Assembly: GCA_963930775.1 (NCBI GenBank)
Contig: OZ005706.1
Location: 3,090,545-3,154,544 of the forward strand
Length of the DNA stretch: 64,000 bases
Source of the DNA: Cliona cf. orientalis
Lineage: Eukaryota; Porifera; Demospongiae; Clionaida; Clionaidae
Direction of reading: 5' to 3'
A program made the translations under genes and the position numbers. The first letter of the stretch is position 1. Each line of letters begins with the position of its first letter. This document shows, in pieces, positions 43,225-55,600 of this stretch. The notes under the pieces are model-generated. The model was given only the letters and a program-made list of their open reading frames with translations, was not told the DNA's origin and searched no databases.

Positions 43225-44805
43225 ATGGATCGTCATGTAGTTTCTCCCTCTCTGCTAAAACTAGTAGATGAGAGGAAATCTGAAAGTAGATCTATTTCAA
43301 GTCTATTTTGTCTAGGATTGCCAGAATTTTGTAACTGTGAAAAATGTGTCTCTATAAACCGAGAATCCGACACAGCTACTGAAAATAGTGTAACGAGTGC
43401 CCCAGTAAAGCGCCTTAAACTATCACTGTCTAAGGAGAAGTCTCGTTTTGCCTGTCCTCTACCCGAAGATTCGATGACCGAAATTTCAAAAGGGAAAAAG
43501 TGCATCAACACAGAGCGGAGTACAGCTTGGGCTACTGGGGTCTTCAAGCAATGGATCGAGCAGCGCAATCAATTGTCGCCAGCTGACGCTTGTCCCGAAG
43601 ATTTTCTGGAGTTAAGGCACTCGGAGGACGTTGACAGGCTTCAAAAGTGGCTCTGTCGTTTTGTCGTTGAGGCCAGGAAACAAGATGGGCAATCGTACCC
43701 CCCTACTTCTCTGCAAAATTTGCTTTCAGGTATTCTTAGATACATGAGAAATGTTCATGGCGATACACCAGATTTTCTCTCAAAGAAGGACTGGCGTTTT
43801 CGAGAGCTCAGGGGCACGATGGAGCGAATTTTCTCCGACTTTCGCAAACAAGGAGTTGGGGCTGAGGTGAAACACACACCGATTATCACAAAAGAAGAGG
43901 AAGACCAACTGTGGAAGGCTAAGGAGATGGGTACAGAAACCCCCAAACAGCTTCTTCAAGCTGTTTTTTTTCTACGTGGGAAAAGTGTTCTGCCTTAGAG
44001 GAGGAGTAGAGCAAAGGGGCTTGAAGGTGTCACAATTTCAACGGCGTTATAGCCCTGACCACTACGTACGTGTATGTGGAGAATGGCTCGAAGAACAATT
44101 CTGGAGCTAATCTTAAAGTGCAAAACAAAGTGGTTCCTGTGTATGCAAACGTAGAGAGTGGTGCAAGGTGTGTTGTAGCTCTTCTAGATAAATACCTGTC
44201 CAAGCTCCCTCCTGTGGCATTTGAAAAGGATATTTTCTACATGAAACCTAAGGTATCTACCCCTGTTGATGCTGATTCTCCATGGTACGAGGGTGCTCCT
44301 GTAGGAAAAGAGACACTTCGAACCATGCTGGCAAAGATGTGTGAATGAGCTGGGGTGGAACGCAAGTCCAATCATTCACTGAGAGCCACTGGAGCAACTG
44401 AAATGTTCAAGAAAAACTTATACAGAAAAACTTATACAGTCGAGGACTGGGCACCGCTCTTTAGATGCACTTCGATTGTACGAGAGGCCATCACATGAGC
44501 AGCATCAAGCAGTATCAAATGTTCTAACATGTGCAATACCTCAGAGGAGCTTTGGAGATGAGCTAACAAATATTCAGTCCACAGCTGAACCCTCTGGTGT
44601 TGTGTCCATGGTTGGAAATCGTGCTCTGACTAAATCAACAGTTGTCCAATCTCAGTGCCCTCCCCGCTGGCAGATGCCTTCCCTCTTCGGCAGTATGAAT
44701 CAGTGTTCAGTCAATATCAACATTAACATGAATGCTCCACAATCAAGGAAGTCAGTGGAAGAAGAGTTTGACGATTTGGTTACCAATGTACACTTCCCAT
44801 ACTGA
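43225..44805 (+). pseudogene. Crypton-type tyrosine recombinase (DUF3504/KCTD1-ZMYM-like), decayed
   Basis: The frame opens at ATG 43225 and runs 257 codons, with NTERSTAWATGVFKQWIEQR, then DVDRLQKWLCRFVVEARKQ, then LQNLLSGILRYMRNVHGD and FRELRGTMERIFSDFRKQGV. This is the N-terminal SAM-like half of the metazoan Crypton/DUF3504 family (relatives: ZMYM2, QRICH1, KCTD1). The catalytic half follows in other frames: LRGGVEQRGLKVSQF just past 43990, then YVYVENGSKNNSGANLKVQN and DIFYMKPKVSTP (44070-44345), then SNHSLRATGAT, and TGHRSLDALRLYERPSHEQH around 44450-44510 carrying the late His/Tyr region. Frame changes fall near 43960, 44075 and between 44348 and 44460, plus a TGA at 44346. Inactive copy. 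Confidence 0.75.
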
Positions 44806-45550
44806 CTGTACTATTTCATTTGCATTATTGTTATTGCATTGTTGAGTATGTGTAAAGTGCTTCCTGGGTGATATTCATATTGCCCTAACCACATCCTGGG
44901 TAATATGAGTATTACCCTATGCGCGGCGGCGCGCGCGCGCTTATACGGGTTTTAACGGAAGTGCGGGGCACTTTGATCCACCCACGCAGTAGGCTTTAAA
45001 AAGTAGTAGAGTGTTCTGGTACCAGGATAATTGCAAAAGAAATCCGGGACTGTCTATCCCAAGAATCCAGGGAACCTATGCTTATAGTAGTAGAGTGTTC
45101 TATTTTTTTAAATAGCGTCATTATGACATTAAAATGATAGGTCATGCCTGGATTATGAGGTTAATTCTGAGCAAAACGAAGTTGACATCTATACTCGGAC
45201 TCAGACAAGGAAGTATGGCTTTACCCATATTCCTCACATTTCTTATAAATGTCGTTCTTGCTCACCACAGCGAGTCGTTCTCCATCACGTACTTTCACAT
45301 TGCCAAACATGGATGCCTATCTTTTAAAGAGTACAGAACAGCTACAAGCTAGCAGATTTGCCACATTTTACCTATCCTGCTCAAAACTTCATGTTGGCTT
45401 TAAATCATCGCCCATCTTCCCGATCATCTCTTGTTGCTTCCATGGCACATAACATATTGATTGCGTTGGAGACATAATATTGCAATGAAGCACTATTGCA
45501 AAACCCTCACCACATTAGCATGTTGCAATAACTGTATCCAAATTTGCAAG
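44806..45550. other. Crypton downstream flank, no gene
   Basis: Includes a CpG run GCGCGGCGGCGCGCGCGCGC at about 44920. The 14-mer AGTAGGCTTTAAAA at 44988-45001 is the exact inverse of TTTTAAAGCCTACT at 42745-42758. Otherwise short frames. Confidence 0.4.
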
Positions 45551-45551
45551 C

Positions 45552-45827
45552 TAAACTAGCAACACTGTCAGGGTTGTACCCAGAATTGTAGATCTTAGAG
45601 TAACCACAAGAATGCGGCAAGTACCATGTGTATGCCAGGTCAGCAGATTTGATACATGTTGAAAATAATTCATAGCCTACTGTGACGCTAAACTAGCAAC
45701 ACTGTCAGGGTTGTACCCAGAATTATAGATCTTAGAGTAACCACAAGAATGCGGCAAGTACCATGTGAATGCCAGGTTAGCAGATTTAATACATGTTGAA
45801 GATAATTCATAGCCTACTGTGACCAGT
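45552..45827. repeat. Two tandem copies of a 138-bp unit
   Basis: GCTAAACTAGCAACACTGTC begins units at about 45552 and 45690; the copies differ at a handful of positions. A piece (AGAGTAACCACAAGAA ... GATCAGTGATGA) recurs at 57.56-57.70 kb. Confidence 0.9.
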
Positions 45828-45898
45828 GATGAGTCATAATGTTATACGAACTATTGCTAGACCTATACACTACCTTTCTTGAAATGGAGCGATTTCTA

Positions 45899-46033
45899 TC
45901 CATCGAGATGTCATCAGGTGAAGAAGACATCAGCAAATATCGCGAGAACTTCTAAATGAAGCATTTTGAACAAAATCATATATCTTTTTAGAAGTTCTCG
46001 CGATATTTGCTGATGTCTTCTTCACCTGATGAC
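45899..46033. repeat. Foldback with about 48-bp arms
   Basis: GATGTCATCAGGTGAAGAAG and the following GACATCAGCAAATATCGCGA are inverted at the right (TCGCGATATTTGCTGATGTC, then CTTCACCTGATGAC), with a loop of about 40 bases. Confidence 0.9.
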
Positions 46034-46616
46034 AGAGAATTCACATTCCAGGACTTTTCATAATGTATATCTATGTGGATAATTGTGGTAGTTTTTACTA
46101 TTGACTTGTTATTATTATTATTAAACAACAGCCTTTACAACAACATGTATGCAGGATGACTTACACAGACTTGACAGGAAGTAGACTGACAAAAATACAA
46201 GAGATGGCACATTTTATATGCACACAACAATGACATAATCATACATACATCATGATATAAAAATAGAATAATAATCAATACTGCCACAATAATGACAACC
46301 TTTACCAGAAAATTGTGCGATAGCTTGTATTCTATTAGTGATTGGTAGAAACTCGCATGCGCAAATGCTACTCATGTACTAGGGATTGGCATAAATACTA
46401 ATTCCAACTTATGGATAATATATCCTTATGTACAGAATCAATTTGCAAATTGGAGTAACGGCTTGTAACTTGATACATGTGGTAGCTGAATCAGTGGCAA
46501 GGAAAGTCTAATCACACAAACAGTTAAACTGAATCAGTATTACAGTGGACAGCTATTTACATAGTTATTACTGTGTTCTGTAGCTATATACATCTAACTC
46601 AATTGACCCGTAATAA
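46034..46616. other. Upstream region of the ankyrin-vinculin-tail gene
   Basis: No gene. Begins after the foldback, includes ATTATTATTATT at about 46110 and ends with in-frame TAATAA directly before the ATG at 46617. No clear promoter element. Confidence 0.4.
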
Positions 46617-49600
46617 ATGGCAAGGGTGGTTACAAAAGACTCAATATTCGGTGAAGGTGACAGTTACAGTTTCCGTATAGCAATCAGATTGGGACAAATT
46701 GAACGTGTCAGCAAGTTCATCGAAGAAAGATACTCAACTGTCAACTTAGGTGGTCTCCTTCACTATGCTCTCTCCTATGACCAAATTGAAATAGTACGAC
46801 TGCTGATAACGAAATTCGAATGTTCTGTTGACTGTAGAAATGAGGCAAATGAAACACCACTCCATCTTGCTTGTAGAACAGGTGATCATGATGTTGTCAG
46901 AATGTTTGTCTCTGAGTACAAAGCTGATTTGCTTGCCCGTGATAACGATAACAACACACCTTTGAGTACAGCAGTCACCAGTGGGCATGATAGTGTTGTA
47001 TCATGCCTGATTGATGAATTTACATGTAGTCCAAATGTCAAAGGATTCAAAGGTCAGAGTTTACTTCACCAGGCTTGTGATTCCAGAAATGAAGAGCTAG
47101 CAAAAGGGTTGCTTTTGGACTATCACCTAGATCCATTGGCCGTTGATGATAATGGGGATACTGTTTTGCACACAGTGGCCTCTAATGGTAGTGAGGAAAT
47201 GCTCAACCTTCTCATCACTAAGTATAAGTGTCCTGTTGATAGCAAAAACAGCTGTTTTGAAACACCTCTTCACTATGCTTGCAAGGAAGGCAACGTAGCT
47301 GCTGTGAGAGTGCTTATATCTCAGCATAAAGCAGACATGAATGCCTTAGATAGTCAAAATTTTACACCACTAGATTCTGCAGCCAGGAGTGGTCAAACTG
47401 ATGTTGTGAAGTGTTTTATTGACAAATTCAATTATAGTCTTATTGGAAGTCAAGGTATAACCATACTGCAGATTGCTTGCTTTGCAGGACATGTTGACCT
47501 GGCAGAAACTCTGATAGCACATTATAATTTAGACCCAAAATCTGTAGATGATAATGGAAATTCTCCTCTTCATTTTGCTGCTACGATTTGTGATCAAGAG
47601 ATGCTAAGCCTTCTCATTACCAAGTACGAGTGCCCTGTAGATTGCAGAAACTGCACCAATGAAACCCCTCTTCACTGGGCCTGTCAGAAAGGAAATACCG
47701 GAGCTGTCAGGATTCTTGTATCAAAGTACAATGCAGACCTGACCGCTCACTGTATGGGTAACAGCACCCCTCTAAATGAAGCTGCCTTAAATGGGCACAC
47801 TGATGTTGTAAAATGCCTAATTGACGAATTTGGCTGTAGTATCGATGTGAAAGACGATCAAAATAGAACCATACTCCACAGTGCTTGTCGTGAAGGACAC
47901 ACTGATCTGGTAGAAACTCTACTATCACAGTACAGTCTGGATCCACTTTCTATTGACGAAGATGGAAACACTCCTCTCCATGCTGCTGCCTCAAAAGGTC
48001 AGGAAAAAGTGGTAAACTTGCTACTTTCTAAATACAACTGTCCTGTTGATCGTAAAAATAACACTAACCAAACACCACTTCATTGTGCTTGTAGCAGAGG
48101 TGACCTAGGCACTGTCAAAATGCTAATTACGGAGCACAAAGCAGATTTGTATATCCAGGATGAATATGGAAATACACCAGCAATGGTAGCAGCCTTAGAT
48201 GGAAAAAGTGAAGCTGTGAAAAGCTTGATTGATGAATTTGGCTATGATCCAAGCAGTAAAGGGTATGATGGTAGAACCCTCCTGCACCAAGCTTGCATTT
48301 CTGGAAATACTGATCAAGCTGAAGTACTCATAACTTGCTACAATCTTGATCCAGTGGCTGTTGATGATAGTGGAAACACACCTCTCCACCTAGCCACTTT
48401 GAAAGGCAATGAAGAGATGGTAAAAGTTCTTATTACCAAATACCAGTGTCGTGTCAACTGTAAAAATACGAATAATGAGTTACCGCTAGATCTAGCTCTT
48501 GTAAATGATCACCAGAATATTGTCGACTTGCTGAAGAAGGGAGAACTTGAAACTGACAAGGATCTATTACCTATGATACCACGGGAAGGATATATCTGTG
48601 CAGCTCGAAATTCAATTTGTATCGTTCAGACACCAAGTGATATACCAATCAGTGTCATCATCGACAGTGTTGATGATGTAACATTTCATCCTAAACTACA
48701 TGCAAGAGAATTCCTGTTAACGCCCATTGTACGTATCTCATCTGATACAAATGAATTTTGTCCTAATAAGCAAGCAGTAGTTGAGTTACTGAAAACAATT
48801 GAGCTTCAAGATTGTGAGAATAACCCCATTCCTATGTTCAGTGATACTCGTCCTTCACAACCCCCACGATGGAGGGATCTGAATCCTGATGATTTTGAAG
48901 TGCTTCAAGATCGTATTGTGTTCAACACAACTCACTTTAGTCTTTTCACAGTGATTGCTCGTCTTCCCACCCCAACTAATTCTGTCACAGTTACTCAAGA
49001 TGAAGAAGATCAAGAGCCCATTGAGCTCACTCTTTCAGAAGTGTCAAATGTTAAAGTAGTCATACCTCCTTGTAGTATCAAGAGTGAATCTGTGGAAACG
49101 GAAATAAAAATCACAGCTAATTTTGACCACCCTTCACTTTGCGATGAATCATTTGATGCTACTGCTTGCATCACTCTAGAGCCACATGGCCTAGAGTTTA
49201 AGGAGAGAATGTCAATCCGAATTCCTATTCCAGATTATGCACAGATCCGTGAAACATACAGTAATGCAAAATTGCAATTTTTGCATTCGAATGACTCCTT
49301 GGATAGCAAATGTGCCAGTTGGATAATTATTCCAGAAGGTGAATATGAGACTGTGAAAGAAGATGGTGAATATGTGGGAATTGTGTATTCTACACATTTT
49401 TCGAACCGAAAAGCTGTGTGGCTTAACATTCCAAAGAAAATCAAGAGGGAAATTCAAGGTCCTATTCATAAATTCCGTAGGTGCATCGCAAAAAAGGCTT
49501 TGAAACGTTTTTCAGGAAGATGCCAAGTATTTATGTCTAGCGAAGCAGTTATCGGGAGTCTTTTAAGTTTCAGCATTGCAGCTCTTTTGCATCCCCTTCA

Positions 49601-52600
49601 AGAATTTCACGAAATTCCAAAAAATTACTGTTATATGCTTTATGATAGTGAGAAAACACCAATAACAGTTAAGGGGTCCACTCTTAAGCTAACTGTAGAA
49701 TTAGCCGACTATTGTAGTAGCAAAAAATCGAAGATATATTGTAAAGAAGTTGAACTATCTGGAGATTTTAGCACTCGAGAAGAATTTGATATTGAATTAG
49801 ATTCCAGTACTCTTCTTGTTGATGGAGCTGTTCTTGGTAAGCTGTCAATCGAGCATGGACAAGGCAAAGCACACACAATGAATCTCATAAAGGTAAAATT
49901 AAAATTTATGACAATTATAATTAGTATAGGTAATCACATGAATTCGAGTGCAATTTGGGAAATAATTGCATGAGTTATGTATTAGAAGGAAAGTAATTGC
50001 ACGAGGTGAAGCCGAGTGCAATTTATCCTTCTAATACATAACAAATGCAATTATTTCCCAAATTGCATGAGAATTCATGTGATTGCATGTTAATCATATA
50101 GTACAGTTAGCAAAGGAGCTGTGGGGCAGCCACTGTTGTAGCTGAGGCACACTGGCCAACCACAAGAATGTTGCTGTAAGGTCAGTGTTGGTAAGTGGTC
50201 GACGAGTTCAACAGTCACAAGAAGCTATTGTGCATGCTAACTGAAGTCTTGACCACGCCTCACTGTCATATGCATGCACGAACGGTATGAGTCGGTTGCC
50301 GTTTCGCTCGCTCGTTCTAGAGCTCAGTATTCTGCCGGGCAGCAGAGCAGACGCATAGATACAAGCGAAGAGGAAGGGTCTAGCTCGATGACTTCTACAA
50401 AGCCTTCTGAGTTCTCTGTCGATCTCCACAACGCCATGGTGGCCAGCTCAGCTATCCGCCATTCAAGGACTCGTTCGCCGTTGCTGGGCTGGTGCTTGTT
50501 GCTATGATCGTACGAGCGATCTGATTGGTCCAGCGCGCGCCGCTGTCGGTCAGTAAGCTTAAGTGTGCAATTACTGCGCAAATAAGTGTGCAATTAAGAA
50601 AATAATTGCACACTTAATAGTCTATGGGACTTTTGTATAGAGACAAAATAACTATATGATTAAACTAGTTTTTGATTAGCTATCTAGTGCATTCACTTAG
50701 ATTTCACATGACAAATTATGCAGCCAAGGAAAGCCGCTATCATGAAGCATATCCCTGAAAACCAGTCTGAAGAAGGTATCACAACTTCATCGGCAAATCC
50801 TAAAGGACAAAAAGCAACAGCTGAGGAACCTGAAATCATAGTCTACGTTCCATCTTGTAAGAGAGCAGTTTGATCTTGAGTTGCATGATTGTGAATTTGC
50901 CTATGACCTTGAGTATGTATAGTATCACTAAACTACATTAATATAGATATAGTCATCACCATAATTATTTTTAATGCTTCATGGATTTTCTCAAATTTAA
51001 TTGTATCTCATTACAACTGTAGTGGATTCAACAGCTTTACTGAAGCCCAAAGACATCTCTTCGGTGAGCTCTCACCTCTGGCCAGCACGCCACAAATGGC
51101 GGAGAATTGGAATGGCTGTAGAGATTGATCCTACCACCCTCGAGGTGATTCAAATGGACAATCGTCGCACAGATGATTGTTTCAATGAGATGCTGACGAA
51201 ATGGCTAAGGAGTAACCAACCTTTGCCATGTTGGAAGAACTTAACAACTACTTTACAATCAGTTGAAATTAAAGTTTTAGGTATGTCACTAGTTTCTCGT
51301 TACCATTACACTGTATAATATTTTTGTCTCTATTACGACAGATTCAACTGTTTACTCGTCAGGGGAAAGTGTGAGTTGCTAACTTATGTACTATAAAAAT
51401 AGAGTCAGTAGACTCCATGAGTAGAAATAACACTCCCATTCACAAAGGACAAATAAACTCATCAGCTGATTTCCCATATAATCAGCCCAATTAAGACAAA
51501 TTAAGAGACTATCATAGACTTGGTAGACTCTGTAAGTAGGAATGGCGTGGATGTTACATAACATAATACATTACAAAAATGAAAATATCTCAAAAATGGA
51601 ACAGTTTCAGAACTTCTAACCTTGACCATCATGTTCTATGAGCTACATTACACCTAGAGAGTCTATTGATATCCACAGAAAGGGTCATTTACGTGCGGAA
51701 CCTGTGGGTGACAACAATAGCATTTTCTCCTTTCTTTTCACAATAGTATAACTCGGCACCACATCAACATCTTGAGCTACTTTTCATATCAATCAGTTCA
51801 GTTTCAGAAGTGATTGTGTAAAACCCAGCCATTTCATTCTTCATCATAAAGCTATGGTGGCCGAGAAGGACACTATCCGTGGTACACATCGACCCCGACG
51901 CGTGAACACTTCTTCCGACGTTCGTTTTCCGACGCACGAACTCCTCTCCCGACGTTCATCTTGCCCCGACATACGTTTTCCGACTCATCAACCCCTCTCC
52001 TGACGTTCATTTTCCCGACGCACGTTTCCCAATGCGTGAACCTTTCCCGACGTTCGTTTTCCCGACGCGTGAAACCCTCTCCCGACGTGCGATTTCCGAC
52101 GCGTGAAACTTTTGAAACTGTTACGATATGTGATAGCTACTGGTCTTTCAACGCGTTTTCCCAACATGTGAAATCTTCCAACATGCGTTCTCGATTTGTG
52201 AAACACTCCGATGTGCCACAGCGTGTACATACAAGCACTCTTTTAAAATAAGGGTTGCATGGGGTGTCACATATGCATCCTTGGCTAACGGTGCAGATGA
52301 GCAGCAGAGACAGTCACTAGCTATAGTTATATTCATTGTCCGCGTTACAGCCGAAACTTTGTAGTACGCATGCGCAATATTTAGAATAACGCACAATAAA
52401 TAATAATTATTATTTATTTAACTAAAAAGTGCAGAAGCATAGAAATTGCGCACTCTAGTTCATTTGTATTGCCAGTATAATATTAATATTCCTAAGTTGC
52501 AATTAAGTTTAGTAGGAAAGAGATGAACCTTTTGTTTAATAATAGAGAAGCGGTCATCCCGCCTATAAGCGTCTTTTGCGCGGCCACGCCCACATATATT

Positions 52601-55600
52601 TGTAGCCTCGAACTAGGCTCCTCCACCTCTACGCTTCTAGCGGCCTTATGATCTAGGCCTTTATTTAAGTGATAACCACTTACTTGGCTCTCAAATGTGA
52701 AGGCTTAATTTGGGAGACCACTGCCAACCCCCAAGACATATTATGCGCACGGCGCTCTGTTTACTGTACTGACATTTGCAAACCGCTGTATCCTTCGGGA
52801 GATAAACGCACATTGAGAGCTTGAACCATACCTCTGATAAGGCCAATGTGGAAAAGTACGAAGCGGGAAACGAACGACGGGAAAATGCATGTCGGACGAA
52901 GAAGAGTTTCATGCGTCGGGCCCGAAATGCACGTCGGGAGAGGGGTTCACGCATCGGAAAACGCACATCGGGATAGGAGTTCACGCGTCGGGAAACACAC
53001 GTTGGGGGATCAATGTGACAGTGTACCATGGATAGTGTCCGTCTCAGCCACCATAGTTTGCGCGTCGGGAAAACGAGCATCGGGAGAGGTGTTCACGCGT
53101 CAGAAAACGTACGTCGGGAGAGGTGTTCACGCGTCGGGGTCGATTCGTACCACGGATAGTGTCCTTCTCGGCCACCATATAAAGCAGTGAGCTTCAAATA
53201 CCTAAAACAAATCACCATTGCCATGCATATCACCAGTCTTAATCAATGCAGTAGCGTTTAGCTACCTACCAAGCTCAAACTAAGGACTAGGTCAGCTGCA
53301 TAATTATCATTGTTACAGATGGAGAAGCCTCCCATCCATTCTCCAAGGACAAGACTCCCAGTACCTCTGCCTGGAAAGATAGTACCAATGAAAAAACCTC
53401 CACTTCCACAGAAGCAGATATCCTTTTTGGCCAAACAAGCTATTGCTGTACGTTACTAATGTTTGTCCTGTGGTCACTGTGACAGTCAATGAATCAATAG
53501 GCTGCAGTTCATCAGCTCAACACATCACTAAACCAATGGGGAAGTAATGTTGTTACTGAAGTGGCTAAGACAATAGCTAACTATACTGAACAAATGGCCG
53601 AGTATGTGAGGTAAGTACAATCTATCATCATTATGCCACTAATTATTTATTTTGAGAATGTGATATTAAATTTGAATTTCAGAGATAATTATCAAGATAC
53701 AGATATAATTCGAGATGATTTTGCTGCCCTTGCTGAAAGCATTGTGTGTGAAAGTGAGAAGCTAATTACTGTAGGACATGAAGTAGCAAACGTATGCACG
53801 AATGAGATACTCAAAAAGGTATTGATAAGATCCAAAGTTATAATGAATAGCATATTTACTTGATCAGATGCTGCTCTTGAACAGTTGCCACACCTCCAGA
53901 TGTGCTGAAAGAAACTATTGCTAGCCTCGTCCCCAGTGTGTAACACTGAAAATGTGGAAGTGGCCTGGGGACGAGGCTAATTGTTGCCACCCTCGAAATG
54001 TCCCTGGCTACTTGTACAAGTTTGTGTGTAAATCTCATGACAACATACAAGCCAAGAGTAACGGTGATACAGAAAAAGTAGTTCATTCTCCTCTAGCTTG
54101 TCTTCATATTCTACATCAGTGAAGGGATTAGATTCCTCTGGCTACTATACAAGTACGTGTGCAAACTTCGTAAGTCGATGATAAAATATACAAGCCAAGA
54201 GTAACAGTGGTACAGAAAAGTATTTCATTCTCTTTTAGCTCATCTTCATAATATTCTACATCAGCAAAGGGGTTAGATTCCTCTGTGTGTCAAGTGTGGT
54301 CGTTTCTCTACGAATTGCCTCTCTGGCACCTACTGATATCAATAAACGCTGCTCTTGAATAGTCACCGCTCTCTAGCAGAAGCCGCACAAAATTGCATGT
54401 AATAGCTGCAGCATCTGATTGAGCGAATGTGGTACCAGAGGAAGTAGGACGGATGATATCATGTGTCACCGCACACTAATGAACATTCCACAGTCAATTA
54501 GCGTAAAAACCTACATAAAACTGTGCCGTTAGGACAGGGTGATGGTGAGATCATGAGCATTTCAGGCATGCTGGAGCTATGTGACAGATAAGGGCCTTGA
54601 CTAAAAGACTTCCTACCCTGTGAAGGGCATTTTTTAGGCTCATTGCTAAGGTATACCATAAAATTGACCCTATAGTTATAGCTTCGGCACGGCTAGAAAC
54701 CTCACAATCCCACCATGACCCCGTACTATAACTGCTGTTTATTTTTGTGTTAATTGACTATGGAATGTCTACATGTATTAGTGCGCAGTAATTGAAATGA
54801 CATGTCCTACCTCCTCTGGTGGTTAGGTCTGAGCTAATTATTCACTTAAATTTGCCTATTATTCAAATATTTTATTCACAAATTTACTCCCTATTATTCA
54901 ATAATATGTCCCTATTATTCAAAAATAATAGGTACCGTACGGCATTTTCCGACCTCTCGAGTAGATCACGGAAAGCGTCTAGTTTTGTGAGAGGGATGGC
55001 AGCACGCAAAAAAGTCTTCAAAACCTTGAGCCTATACACATACTGACTCATTGGCAGAGTTTCACCGACACATGCAGGGTGGTGCTCAGCATCATAGATC
55101 CTCAGACTGTCAATGATAGTTTGGTCTTTAGCTTTACTTGTCCTGACCTTCTCCTTGCTTGTCCAGTGCTTCTTGCAGGTGATATGATTGGTGATAATGT
55201 TCTTTCTCGGACTTAGCTCTTCCCTACAGGCACTACAAAATAGTTTTCCACCTCTACCAACAGTCAAGCACTCGTCAGGAAATTCATTCACTCGATCTTT
55301 TGCATTGACGGACTTTGGCTCACTAGAACCTTGACCTCTGGACCTCTTTTGGCCAACGGGCGGATTCGAGTCATTTCTTGTTAGGTCAGATGCTTGTGGA
55401 GCTTTGAGAACGTCTAGCAGTGATCGAGGACTGGCCATAGAGACTAGCAGAAGTTCAAAGTCTAAGGAAGCACGTGTTGACAGCACAGTCTGCGCATGCG
55501 CAGTACTTCGTTGAACACTTGAAGAGCCCATTATTCAACTTCTGCAAAAAGCTGCCTATTATTCAAAAAATTATTCCTGAATAATTAGCTCAGGCCTACT

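Noticed and set aside
45134-45452. Overlapping frames near 45.2 kb
   Set aside because: No conserved motif in any frame and no consistent splice sites.
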